From contig CAZTRF010000009.1 of assembly GCA_964616495.1 (NCBI GenBank), forward strand, positions 1-29,450: a stretch of 29,450 nucleotides of DNA. Direction: 5' to 3'. Of the stretch, positions 15,328-22,885 are shown one piece after another; the first letter of the stretch is position 1; each line of letters starts with the position of its first letter. A model generated the notes under the pieces. That model was not told the origin of the DNA. It was given only the letters and a program-made list of their open reading frames with translations, and did not search any database. The position numbers and the translations under genes are program-made. The DNA is from DAOSVX01 sp964616495. GTDB lineage: Bacteria > Bacillota_I > Bacilli_A > RF39 > UBA660.

Positions 15328-16821
15328 ATGACTAAAAAAGAAAAAAGAATGTTTTCAATAATGGCTTTTATTATTTTAATAGCTTTAGGAGCTGTTTTAA
15401 TTCCAAGACTACTTCAAAACGATACATTTTATACCATTAAAATAGGTAATTATATATTAAAAAACGGCATAGATATGAAAGACCATTGGAGCTTGATTGC
15501 TAATTTACCATATTGTTATCCTCACTGGCTATTTGATTGTTTGGTAGCCATTAGTTACAATATTTTTGGTTTTAATGGAGTTTATATTTTTACTATGCTT
15601 CTTTCAGGACTATTGTCTTTCACTATTTACGAAGTTATAACTAGAGAATACAAAGAACCATTTTTATCTTTAATTATTTCTTTAACTATTACCTTTTTTA
15701 TGATTCCTTTTTTAACTGCTAGAGCTCAAATTATGACTTATGCTTTATTTGTATTATTTGTTCATTTTATAAATAGGTTTTTAGAAACAAAAAAGTTTAA
15801 ATATTTTATTTATATGTTTATAATTGGAATTTTGGTTGCAAATCTACATGCAGCTGTATGGCCTTTAATATTTATTTTGTTTCTTCCTTATTTTGCTGAA
15901 TGGATTTTATCATTTATATTTAAAGAAAACAACCGATTATTTAAAAAGAAATTTTCATTTATAAGAGAACCAAATACTAAATATTTATTTATTGCAGTTA
16001 TAATAATGATTATAAGTGGGTTTATTACTCCAATTGGAAGTACACCTTTTTTATATAGTATTAAAATCTTTTTAGGGAATACAACGGCCTATATTCACGA
16101 GCACTCGTTAAGTGTATTTAATAGTACTTTTTATACCTTAGCTTTAATGGTTCCTTTGTTTTTATTCTTAATATTCTCAAAGCAAAAAATGCGTTTTAGA
16201 GACTTTTTTATGATAATTGGGCTGATGACATTAGCAATAATGTCTCGTCGCCACACGGCCCTTATTTTAACTATTGGTATGATTTTTATTTCAAAATATA
16301 TTATTAATTATGCTAAAAGAATCGGTGGTAATTTATTTTTATTAGCTGCTAAGAAGGCTGCTAAACTTAAATGGGCAATTATTATTTCAATAGTTTTTGT
16401 GGCTCCTTATATTCCTTTATTTGTTATTAAGTTTAATACTCATCCAGTAAATGCTGCCGAATATCCGGCTTTTGCTGTAAACTTTTTATTAGACCATTAT
16501 CAGAAAGAAGATATTAGAGTTTTTAATGATTATAATTTTGGAAGTTACCTAATGTTCAGAGATTTAAAGGTTACAACCGATTCGAGAAGTGATTTATATA
16601 CTAAACCTTTTAATAAAACATTTGACTACTTTGATGAATATATTAATTTTGATCAAAGTGGTTATAAAGATTATAAAAACTATTTTGAAAAATATAATAT
16701 TAACTTTATAATTGTTAAAAACAATTCTTATATTAATCTTCAAGTCTTAAAAGATCCCGATTATCATTTAATATATTCTGATGATACGTTTCGAATTATT
16801 AAAAAGAAAGAAAGCAAATAA
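15328..16821 (+). CDS. Polytopic membrane protein, GT-C glycosyltransferase-like
   Basis: A 497-aa protein with roughly ten to twelve membrane helices over residues 8-410 and a C-terminal soluble part of about 85 residues. Features resembling GT-C-fold (lipid-linked sugar) transferases: an early outside loop with DTFYTIKIGNYILKNGIDMKDHWS and PHWLF, many helices, and a conserved-looking tail FNDYNFGSYLMFRDLKVTTDSRSDLY. A catalytic residue cannot be assigned. GGTGAA lies 5 bases before the ATG; it is divergent from pdp across 78 bases. It ends next to the coat-protein gene, convergently. Membrane topology is clear, the glycosyltransferase link is tentative. Confidence 0.75.
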   Translation: MTKKEKRMFSIMAFIILIALGAVLIPRLLQNDTFYTIKIGNYILKNGIDMKDHWSLIANLPYCYPHWLFDCLVAISYNIFGFNGVYIFTMLLSGLLSFTIYEVITREYKEPFLSLIISLTITFFMIPFLTARAQIMTYALFVLFVHFINRFLETKKFKYFIYMFIIGILVANLHAAVWPLIFILFLPYFAEWILSFIFKENNRLFKKKFSFIREPNTKYLFIAVIIMIISGFITPIGSTPFLYSIKIFLGNTTAYIHEHSLSVFNSTFYTLALMVPLFLFLIFSKQKMRFRDFFMIIGLMTLAIMSRRHTALILTIGMIFISKYIINYAKRIGGNLFLLAAKKAAKLKWAIIISIVFVAPYIPLFVIKFNTHPVNAAEYPAFAVNFLLDHYQKEDIRVFNDYNFGSYLMFRDLKVTTDSRSDLYTKPFNKTFDYFDEYINFDQSGYKDYKNYFEKYNINFIIVKNNSYINLQVLKDPDYHLIYSDDTFRIIKKKESK

Positions 16822-16846
16822 AAAGAGCTCTATATAGAACTCTTTA
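16822..16846 (-). terminator. Terminator of the CotY/CotZ-like gene
   Basis: Stem AAAGAG/CTCTTT extended by TCTA/TAGA across a mismatch; on the minus strand it is followed by a T-rich run (TTTTTATTT). The stop TAA of the coat gene (16844-16846) overlaps its first arm. The plus strand lacks a good T-run. Confidence 0.7.
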
Positions 16847-17278
16847 AACACATTCAACATATGTATCATTCAAGCATCTGATAGCACAAGCACAATCTAA
16901 ATCCATTGTGAAGAAACTATTAGTTGCAATATACGGATAAATGCTTGTTGTATCGGTATTAGTTTCCAATACTCTAAATGTACAACAATTTCCATCTAAT
17001 TTTTCAACTCTAAAGACATTAGAACAAACTACGCCTTCAGTGCCACAAATAACATCGTCTTTAGTAGTAGGCATTGTCCAAGGAGTACCATTTCCACAAC
17101 AAGTATATATCATGACTGGTCTAGTATTACATATTAAACAATTTGGCCCGCCTCCTAAAACTGGTCTATCACAAGAATCTAAACAATTTTCAGGACAGGC
17201 ATTTTGTTGAAGTAGAAGAATTACAGTTAATATTTCAGCTACACAATTTGAACATTTATCTTTATTTTTTTCACACAT
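16844..17278 (-). CDS. Cys-rich spore coat protein, CotY/CotZ family
   Basis: A 144-aa soluble protein with 18 cysteines, including C2, C9, C12 near the start and CC pairs. The C-terminal pattern SNVFRVEKLDGNCCTFRVLE, then FFTMDLDCACAIRCLN, matches the family signature of CotY/CotZ, the proteins that crystallise into the outer crust of Bacillus spores and cross-link by disulfides. The N-terminal SNCVAEILTVILLLQ also fits. Start placed at ATG 17276-17278 with AGGGTGAA 6-7 bases upstream; an ATG 27 bases earlier lacks a site. Upstream is a sequence fitting a sigma-K promoter (17309-17335). In cells with a reduced cytosol the cysteines would stay reduced until mother-cell lysis, as known in the family. 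Confidence 0.88.
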   Translation of the reverse strand: MCEKNKDKCSNCVAEILTVILLLQQNACPENCLDSCDRPVLGGGPNCLICNTRPVMIYTCCGNGTPWTMPTTKDDVICGTEGVVCSNVFRVEKLDGNCCTFRVLETNTDTTSIYPYIATNSFFTMDLDCACAIRCLNDTYVECV

Positions 17279-17308
17279 ATTATTCACCCTTTCATGTATT
17301 CTCATTAA

Positions 17309-17335
17309 TAATTTATGATATATATTTTAAATAGT
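17309..17335 (-). promoter_or_regulatory. Candidate sigma-K promoter of the coat gene
   Basis: On the minus strand AC (17334-17335), 16-base spacer, CATAAATTA (17309-17317) fits the Bacillus sigma-K pattern AC-N16/17-CATANNNTA exactly. Expected RNA start near 17302 would give a leader of about 24 bases containing the ribosome site. The region is AT-rich, so the match alone is not proof. Confidence 0.45.
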
Positions 17336-17370
17336 GAATATATAATATTTTATTTTTTATGAAAATATAG

Positions 17371-17376
17371 TATAAT
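17371..17376 (+). promoter_or_regulatory. -10 box of the EIIB-like gene
   Basis: TATAAT 16 bases before the ATG, followed by GAAGGTGAT as ribosome site. No good -35 is visible. Confidence 0.5.
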
Positions 17377-17392
17377 TTAAGAAGGTGATTAT

Positions 17393-17707
17393 ATGGAATG
17401 GTGGCACTATGCTATTATTATTGGAGTATTGTTAATTATCTCTTTAGTAGTTATTAAAATAAATAAAAGAGACTTTGGCGCTGAAATAAACAAATTAGTA
17501 AATTTCCTAGGTGGTAAAGACAACATAATTAGTGCTGAATGCAATATGTCTCGATTTAAGGTTTATTTAAAAGATGTATCTAAAGTTGATAAGGATGGTA
17601 TTCAAAGACTGGGTGCTAAAGGAATAGTTGAAATTGATAATCAGTTGAAAATTATTTTTGGAAAAGATGCACGAGCATTAAAAAAATATATTAAAGATTT
17701 TCTTTAA
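17393..17707 (+). CDS. Membrane-anchored PTS EIIB-like protein
   Basis: A 104-aa protein with one N-terminal membrane helix (residues 6-22) and a cytosolic domain closely resembling the glucose-type PTS EIIB fold: VNFLGGKDNI, SRFKVYLKDVSKVDKDGI, LGAKGIVEIDNQLKIIFGKDA. The EIIB phosphocysteine normally sits in DACxTRLR. Here the segment is AECNMSRFK: in a gapless alignment Asn51 is at the catalytic position and the cysteine (C50) is one residue earlier. No EIIC, EIIA or HPr gene is nearby. It may therefore be a regulatory or structural relative rather than a sugar transporter subunit. Convergent with tyrS, only 12 bases apart and with no clear hairpin between. Confidence 0.82.
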   Translation: MEWWHYAIIIGVLLIISLVVIKINKRDFGAEINKLVNFLGGKDNIISAECNMSRFKVYLKDVSKVDKDGIQRLGAKGIVEIDNQLKIIFGKDARALKKYIKDFL

Positions 17708-17719
17708 TATATTTTTTAT

Positions 17720-18901
17720 TTATTTTATTTTAATTTTTAGAAATATTTTTTTACCCTTTTTAATAATAAATTCTTTTTTGGCTATTAAACTATTAGGATC
17801 ATTTATCTTTTCATCATCTATGGTTATTCCTCCTTGAATAACCAATCTTCTAGCTTCTGATTTTGAAGGAGCTAAATTGGTTTTAACTAATAAATCCAAT
17901 ATATTAGTATTGTCTTTATTTATTTCGATAGTTTCCATATCATCTGACATCCCGCCATTTTCGAATAAATCAATAGCTTTATTTTGGGCCTTTATGGCCT
18001 CATCTTCTCCATGAATAAACCTTACTACTTCAAAACCCAATCTTTTTGAAGCTATTCTTTTTTCAGGTGCTTTATTATTTTCCTTTATTAGTTCTTCAAT
18101 TTCTTCTTTTGATAAGAAAGTAAATCTCTTTAAATAGGTCTCAACCATTTCATCTTCACTATTAACAAAAAATTGATATATTTCATAAGGACTAGTCATT
18201 TCTTTATCAAGCCATAAAGCTCCACCAGCAGATTTACCAAATTTAGTACCATCTTTTTTAGTTACCAAAGGCATTGTAAAGGCATAAGCTTCTTTCCCTA
18301 ACTTTTTTCTAATTAGTTCAACTCCTGCAGTAATATTCCCCCACTGATCTTGTCCGGCCACCTGCATAATGCACTTCTTATTTTCATATAAATATAAAAA
18401 ATCCAATGCTTGCATTATCATATAAGAAAATTCGGTGTAAGTAATACCGGCATCTAATCTCCTAGCAACGATATCCTTATTTAACATATAGTTAACAGGA
18501 AAATATTTACCATAATCTCTCAAATAGTCAATAAAATTAATATCTTTTGACCAATCGTAGTTTCTAACCACTTCACAATCAAATAAAGATTTGATTTGTT
18601 TTTCCATAGCATCACAATTATTGTCAATTAATTCTTTAGAAACCATTGGGCGCTCAGCATCAGGTTTAGGGTCACCAATTAGACCTGTTGCATTACCTAA
18701 TAAAATAATTGGATTATGCCCCGCTTCTTTCAATCTTTTACATATTAAAAATGATGATAAATGACCAATGTGTAAGCTTGTAGCCGTTGGATCAGTTCCA
18801 ATATAAAAAGTCATTCCTCCAGCATTTAGGCGTTCTTCTAAATCATTATTAGTTTGGTCCATAATCATTCCACGCCATTTTAGTTCATCATATAATTTCA
18901 T
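17720..18901 (-). CDS. tyrS: Tyrosyl-tRNA synthetase
   Basis: A 393-aa class I synthetase charging tRNA-Tyr. Visible: YIGTDPTATSLHIGHL (HIGH motif), tyrosine-binding region including QAGxD-like VAGQDQWGN, KFGKSAGG as the KMSKS-type loop, and a C-terminal S4 RNA-binding domain (PSKSEARRLVIQGGITIDDEKI). Start at ATG 18899-18901 with AGAAGGAA upstream; in-frame codons further up lie in the leader, not in the protein. Controlled by a T-box riboswitch in the 5' leader. Confidence 0.96.
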   Translation of the reverse strand: MKLYDELKWRGMIMDQTNNDLEERLNAGGMTFYIGTDPTATSLHIGHLSSFLICKRLKEAGHNPIILLGNATGLIGDPKPDAERPMVSKELIDNNCDAMEKQIKSLFDCEVVRNYDWSKDINFIDYLRDYGKYFPVNYMLNKDIVARRLDAGITYTEFSYMIMQALDFLYLYENKKCIMQVAGQDQWGNITAGVELIRKKLGKEAYAFTMPLVTKKDGTKFGKSAGGALWLDKEMTSPYEIYQFFVNSEDEMVETYLKRFTFLSKEEIEELIKENNKAPEKRIASKRLGFEVVRFIHGEDEAIKAQNKAIDLFENGGMSDDMETIEINKDNTNILDLLVKTNLAPSKSEARRLVIQGGITIDDEKINDPNSLIAKKEFIIKKGKKIFLKIKIK

Positions 18902-19050
18902 AATATTCCTTCTTTCTAATAAAAAAATATTCATATATAAGGACGAATTACCGTGGTACCACCTTATTTTATGAATACTTTCATACACTTAATATCTTAA
19001 CGCGATAAGACGTTTCAGTTCCAGAGTCGTAAATTCTTTCATCACTGAAT
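18902..19050 (-). promoter_or_regulatory. T-box riboswitch of tyrS (compact stem I)
   Basis: The leader contains the T-box core AAGG-TGGTACC-ACG...CGT-CCTT (18939-18965): the 7-base bulge TGGTACC pairs with the tRNA NCCA end, and its variable base U fits the discriminator A expected of tRNA-Tyr. A TAC (Tyr) triplet at 19029-19031, followed by a purine, lies inside a short stem (TTCAGT/ACTGAA, 19014-19049) that may be a reduced stem I of about 36 bases. A further 6-base stem GTCTTA/TAAGAT follows. The terminator pairs TTCAT with ATGAA and ATAAGG with CCTTAT, ending in T7 (18921-18927). An upstream TATGAA (18980-18985) can sequester the same TTCATA (18970-18975). Confidence 0.88.
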
Positions 19051-19056
19051 AAAGAC

Positions 19057-19085
19057 ATTCTAACATATTTTAATTGGATTAACAA
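19057..19085 (-). promoter_or_regulatory. Probable promoter of the tyrS leader
   Basis: TTGTTA (19080-19085), 17-base spacer, TAGAAT (19057-19062) on the minus strand, overlapping the last codons and stop of the upstream gene. RNA would start near 19050, just before the T-box stem I. Confidence 0.55.
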
Positions 19086-20586
19086 GGCCTTTAACCTTTT
19101 TTTCACCAATTACCATTTTAGAATTATCAGCTTTTTTTAAAACGGCCCTTCCATCAACTACAGCTTTTATAATGTCATCAGAAACTCCTGGTAATCTATA
19201 GGGAACTATACTATCATCAATAACTAAATATACTTCTTTATCGTTGCCAATTATTGGTTCATGACTGTATTCGTTACCATTTTCATCATAATAAATTTCT
19301 TCGCCTTCTTCATTCATAAACGAAACATACATATCTCTGATTTTAACCGGAACTGTTAAAGAACTTATTTTACCAGACTCAATAGCTTCAGCTTTACTAA
19401 CTACTTTTAAGTCATTATTTAGAACAATGGTTGTAAAATAAAAGGTTTCACTGACACGCATACCATTTGTTTTACAGGAATCATTAATAGAATAATTATT
19501 ATATTCTTGACCAATACCTTTTTGAATAATAACAAAACTCCCATTATAACTTACTCTAAAAGCATTGTTTAAGTAAAATAAAGGAACTTTTTTAGGGTCT
19601 ATGTGATAGATAAGATCAAAGTCCCCATCATCCATCATTCTACTCATAATCTGTTTTGGTGTATAGTTTCTAGAAGCAACATTAAAGTCATTGCTATGGT
19701 AACAAATATTATTTAAATTTAAATCATATGTATAAACTGGAACTCCATCTCCAGTTATAAACATACATTTACCATTTTTTAGATTTCGACATAAAACTCC
19801 GGTTTCAAAAAATTGAAACTTTCCTTCATGATTTTTAAATCTTTCTAAAGATTCTCCATTTTTATCAAATAAAATGCTTAAAGTCTTGTTCCCTCTTACT
19901 TGAGTTATAACACTTTCACCATTATGGCCATTAATAACTTCTAAATCATAAGGGGTATAACCTACTAATTTATCATTAATAAAAATACGATTTGTTTTTT
20001 TTCTTTTTATATATCCTGTTAAAATAGTCACATTTCCAACAAATCGAGCATCAACTAAACGATCAAATCCATGGTCAAATATTTTGCCTTCCTGCTCCAA
20101 AACTGCTTGGTAGCCTCTAGCTTTTTTAAATATCTTCCCATCGCTAGATACCTTAAATTCTTCTATATCATCTTCTAAAGTGGTTAATAAATCCATATGA
20201 ATCAAACTATAAATCATCATTCTAGAAAGGCCATCTTCGCAATAGCATTTAAAAATTATTAAATTGTCTATGACTTCAAATGATTCTACCGCTGGATGAG
20301 TAAACAAAACTGCTCCTGTAAAGTCCATTATTTGAAAATTTAGAGACATATCAACATATACTAGGTAGTTATCAGTAATAATGATATCATCTTCTGAAAG
20401 ACCATCATCAAAATTTATTAATATCTCTTGATTGGGTCCCACTACTCTAACATAATTATTATCATTGGCAAAAACAGTTACCTTATTAGGAAAAAAATAA
20501 ATCTCCTCCACTTTATCTTCTTTAGTTATTAATCTTCCATCAAAAGGATATTCTTTCTTTTGATATTCTAATTTGTATTCGCACAT
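19060..20586 (-). CDS. 508-aa cytosolic beta-rich protein, unknown
   Basis: A 508-aa protein with no signal peptide or membrane segment. It consists almost wholly of short alternating strands separated by Asp/Asn/Gly turns (for example NNYVRVVGPNQEILINFDDG, DNLIIFKCYCEDGLSRMMIYSL, NKTLSILFDKNGESLERF), the look of a repeat beta-structure such as a propeller or KWG-like repeats, but I cannot define blades with confidence. There is no enzymatic motif I recognise. Ribosome site AGGAGG; TATAAT at 20626-20631; a weak TTGCTT -35 (20649-20654) lies in the preceding terminator. It is upstream of tyrS but separately promoted. Confidence 0.75.
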   Translation of the reverse strand: MCEYKLEYQKKEYPFDGRLITKEDKVEEIYFFPNKVTVFANDNNYVRVVGPNQEILINFDDGLSEDDIIITDNYLVYVDMSLNFQIMDFTGAVLFTHPAVESFEVIDNLIIFKCYCEDGLSRMMIYSLIHMDLLTTLEDDIEEFKVSSDGKIFKKARGYQAVLEQEGKIFDHGFDRLVDARFVGNVTILTGYIKRKKTNRIFINDKLVGYTPYDLEVINGHNGESVITQVRGNKTLSILFDKNGESLERFKNHEGKFQFFETGVLCRNLKNGKCMFITGDGVPVYTYDLNLNNICYHSNDFNVASRNYTPKQIMSRMMDDGDFDLIYHIDPKKVPLFYLNNAFRVSYNGSFVIIQKGIGQEYNNYSINDSCKTNGMRVSETFYFTTIVLNNDLKVVSKAEAIESGKISSLTVPVKIRDMYVSFMNEEGEEIYYDENGNEYSHEPIIGNDKEVYLVIDDSIVPYRLPGVSDDIIKAVVDGRAVLKKADNSKMVIGEKKVKGLVNPIKIC

Positions 20587-20625
20587 AATAATGCCTCCTA
20601 CTACTTGTTTTTCTTTTTATGGCTT

Positions 20626-20671
20626 ATTATAAAATATGGATATTTAAAAAGCAACTATTTAGTTGCTTTTT
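20626..20671 (-). terminator. Terminator of the YtxH operon, overlapping the next promoter
   Basis: Stem AAAAAGCAACT (20646-20656) / AGTTGCTTTTT (20661-20671) with a 4-base loop, containing the TAG stop of the YtxH gene (20655-20657). The 3' arm supplies a weak -35 TTGCTT, 17 bases from TATAAT at 20626-20631 for the 508-aa protein gene. Confidence 0.75.
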
Positions 20672-21074
20672 CTTTGTTTTTCTTTTCTAATTTAAAAATT
20701 ACGTCTTCTAATACATCAATGGTTTTTTCTCTTACCTCACGAGCAGTTTTTTCAACTACTGGAGTTCCTTTTTGAATAGCTAAATCAACCAATTCATCAG
20801 CCTTTTTCTTAATCTCACGACCTTTTTGTTTAGCAATCTTTAATACTTTCTCTTTATCCAAATCGGCCAATTCGGCTTTAATATCTTCGATTTTATCAAC
20901 TAGATTTTGTTTGACCTCTTTAATATCAAGAGTTTTTATTTTTTCAACTAGTTCATCAAATTTTACTTTCAATTCAGCTCTTGTCTCAGAACCTTTTTTA
21001 GGAGCAAATAAGATACCTAGTCCTACTCCAATGGCAGCTCCTGCCAAAAACTTTCCTACGCCTTTCTTTCCCAT
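20655..21074 (-). CDS. YtxH-domain membrane protein
   Basis: A 139-aa protein with the YtxH signature at its N-terminus (GKFLAGAAIGVGLGILFAPKKGSETRAELK, split here: glycine-zipper membrane helix then a conserved APKKGSETR), followed by about 105 residues of charged helix with heptad-like periodicity. YtxH proteins are general-stress or envelope proteins of unknown mechanism. I use ATG 21072-21074: it follows the previous stop by 1 base and has GAGGAAG upstream; an ATG 39 bases earlier lies in the previous gene. Last gene of a four-gene operon. Confidence 0.85.
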   Translation of the reverse strand: MGKKGVGKFLAGAAIGVGLGILFAPKKGSETRAELKVKFDELVEKIKTLDIKEVKQNLVDKIEDIKAELADLDKEKVLKIAKQKGREIKKKADELVDLAIQKGTPVVEKTAREVREKTIDVLEDVIFKLEKKNKEKATK

Positions 21075-21075
21075 A

Positions 21076-21366
21076 CTATTCTTCCTCTTCCTTTCTTTTT
21101 TTATTTCTTCCAAAAAACAACTTGGAGACTAATAGAGATAATTTTTCAACAATAGTATCCGTTAATCCCACTATTTTATCAGTTGTAAAATCAATTATTC
21201 TGAAAAGCCCATTTAAAGACTCCACTTTTTGATTAACATCATCAACAACTTTTTCAATTTTAGTCATTGTTCTAATTAACCTTATACCTAATATTATGCC
21301 AACTATCAAGATAACTATTAATAAAAAGTAAATAATTATTGGTAAAACTGTTTGTAAATAATCCAC
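21076..21366 (-). CDS. Membrane-anchored coiled-coil protein, DUF948/YtxG-like
   Basis: A 96-aa protein with one N-terminal membrane helix (residues 6-31) followed by a coiled-coil-like stretch (TKIEKVVDDVNQKVESLNGLFRIIDF) and a very basic/acidic tail (RNKKRKEEEE). Size and pattern resemble the DUF948 family, whose members often neighbour YtxH genes. Its start is GTG overlapping the previous stop by 1 base (TAGTG). It ends 1 base before the YtxH start, so all three downstream genes are coupled. Confidence 0.8.
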   Translation of the reverse strand: MDYLQTVLPIIIYFLLIVILIVGIILGIRLIRTMTKIEKVVDDVNQKVESLNGLFRIIDFTTDKIVGLTDTIVEKLSLLVSKLFFGRNKKRKEEEE

Positions 21367-22142
21367 TATTCTTCACCTTCCTCTCTTTTTTCATACATCG
21401 AATCTATTAAATTAAATAGATCACTTTCAATAGTATCGTCGGGGTCAATGTCTTTTAATTCTTTTGCTTCTTCTCTAATATTATCTAAACCATTATCAAT
21501 ATCATCTAATATATCAATCGGTGTTTTTCTGGGTCTTAATTCTGGTAACTCATTAGTATTATCAATGTCATTAATGAGTAATTCATCAATACTTTTCTCT
21601 TTTGGCGCTTCTTTTTCTTCAGCATAAAATTTATCTACGGTTTTTTCTAATGTTCTTTCAATATCATCTTCTAAAGTCCCATAAGCTTTTCTTCTTATTT
21701 CATCAATATCTATTGGTCCAGTTGAACGTGGCTTAGGTGTAGCCGAAGCTTTGATTGGCTCTATAGTTTGGTTTGGCTCAATAATTCCATAAACTGGTGA
21801 TATCACTGGAGAAGGTTTAAAAGGTTCTTCTTTTTTTTCTTCTTTTTTAAAGAATGCAGGCCTTTCTTTTTTAGTTTCTCTTCTTTCATAATCTAAAATG
21901 TTAAGACTTCTAGAGGGTTTAACTTCTCTTTTAAATAAATCATCATCTAAAGGCTTTACTTCCTTCTTTACTACTATTTCTTCATCATCAAAAAGAATAT
22001 TTTTAACTGGTTCTTCCTCTTTTGGTAAAGCCGCTGGCTTTTCAATAACTGACCTAGCCGGTTCTTTCTTTTCGCCTATAACTGGAATTTCAACTTCCTC
22101 TTCATCAAATAAAATGTTTTTTATCTTATTAAATATCCTCAT
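21366..22142 (-). CDS. Disordered charged protein with repeated short motifs
   Basis: A 258-aa protein made mostly of Glu, Lys, Asp and Pro, predicted by eye to be intrinsically disordered, with no signal peptide. A motif occurs twice: KNILFDEEEV (8-17) and KNILFDDEEI (47-56). A proline motif FKPSPVISPVYGI occupies 108-120, and short helices such as IDIDEIRRKAYGTLEDDIERTLEK may dock partners. This layout suggests an adaptor that binds several partners through short linear motifs at the membrane formed by its co-transcribed neighbours. It sits between the lipoprotein gene (11 bases upstream) and the DUF948-like gene (1-base overlap). I do not recognise a named family. Confidence 0.75.
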   Translation of the reverse strand: MRIFNKIKNILFDEEEVEIPVIGEKKEPARSVIEKPAALPKEEEPVKNILFDDEEIVVKKEVKPLDDDLFKREVKPSRSLNILDYERRETKKERPAFFKKEEKKEEPFKPSPVISPVYGIIEPNQTIEPIKASATPKPRSTGPIDIDEIRRKAYGTLEDDIERTLEKTVDKFYAEEKEAPKEKSIDELLINDIDNTNELPELRPRKTPIDILDDIDNGLDNIREEAKELKDIDPDDTIESDLFNLIDSMYEKREEGEE

Positions 22143-22153
22143 TTAATACCATC

Positions 22154-22801
22154 CTATCTTATTACGTCAGTATCTGGAATCAGGTTGTCGTCTTCATAGG
22201 TTCCATACTCTTCATAATATTTTAATTCATTACTATCCGTTTTTTTTGTTTCAAATATATTTATTTCCACTTCACTAAACTCTAAAATGTTTTCACCCAT
22301 AAAATTATTGATAATATCTTCATTGTATTCAATTGAGGATAAAATCGTAATGGCATTAAACAAAGTGGTTTTAATAGCACTATGAGATACTATCACTTCT
22401 ATTTTAGCATAATTATACATGATTTCAATAAGATAATTGTCTTCTTCATTATATTTTTTTATTTCTACATATCCATATTTGTCATTATTAATAATTTTTT
22501 GAGAATAAAGGGCTTCATTATTAATGTTATAGTTCTCGGCCACTTTATTATAATAACTAACTATATCAATATATAAATAATATTTTGTTGATTCACTGGT
22601 AATTTTTTCATTATATTCTTTACTATCCTCTACTTTTAAACCCCTAGGAAGATAGTATTTATAACCAGTACGATATTGATTTGATAAATCTACATTAGAA
22701 GCCAATACTCTATTAATGATATCGTCATAAGTTAAATCACTAATCTTAGTACATCCTACCAAGATAAACAATGAAATTATAATTATAATTAATTTTTTCA
22801 T
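22154..22801 (-). CDS. Lipoprotein, unknown function
   Basis: A 215-aa secreted lipoprotein: signal peptide residues 1-16, lipobox LVGC with lipidated Cys17, then a soluble domain with alternating charged and aromatic residues (YRTGYKYYLPRGLKV) and an acidic C-terminus. Ribosome site GGTGAA close to the ATG. First gene of the four-gene envelope operon ending at 20655, with TATAAT at 22824-22829. No domain assigned. Confidence 0.82.
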   Translation of the reverse strand: MKKLIIIIISLFILVGCTKISDLTYDDIINRVLASNVDLSNQYRTGYKYYLPRGLKVEDSKEYNEKITSESTKYYLYIDIVSYYNKVAENYNINNEALYSQKIINNDKYGYVEIKKYNEEDNYLIEIMYNYAKIEVIVSHSAIKTTLFNAITILSSIEYNEDIINNFMGENILEFSEVEINIFETKKTDSNELKYYEEYGTYEDDNLIPDTDVIR

Positions 22802-22823
22802 TTTTCACCATATTCTTAAATCT

Positions 22824-22859
22824 ATTATAACAAAAAAATAGTTTTATTTAAACTATTTT
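22824..22859 (-). terminator. trmB terminator followed at once by the lipoprotein-operon -10
   Basis: Stem AAATAGTTT/AAACTATTT (22836-22858) with T7 on the minus strand ends the trmB unit. TATAAT at 22824-22829 begins only a few bases after the T-run, so the terminator arm lies within the next promoter's spacer. Confidence 0.75.
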
Positions 22860-22885
22860 GCACTTTATTAACATAATCTGACAAT

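Noticed and set aside
18902..18988. Extended N-terminus of TyrS from an in-frame ATG at 18988
   Set aside because: The extra 29 codons translate the T-box antiterminator and terminator, not protein.
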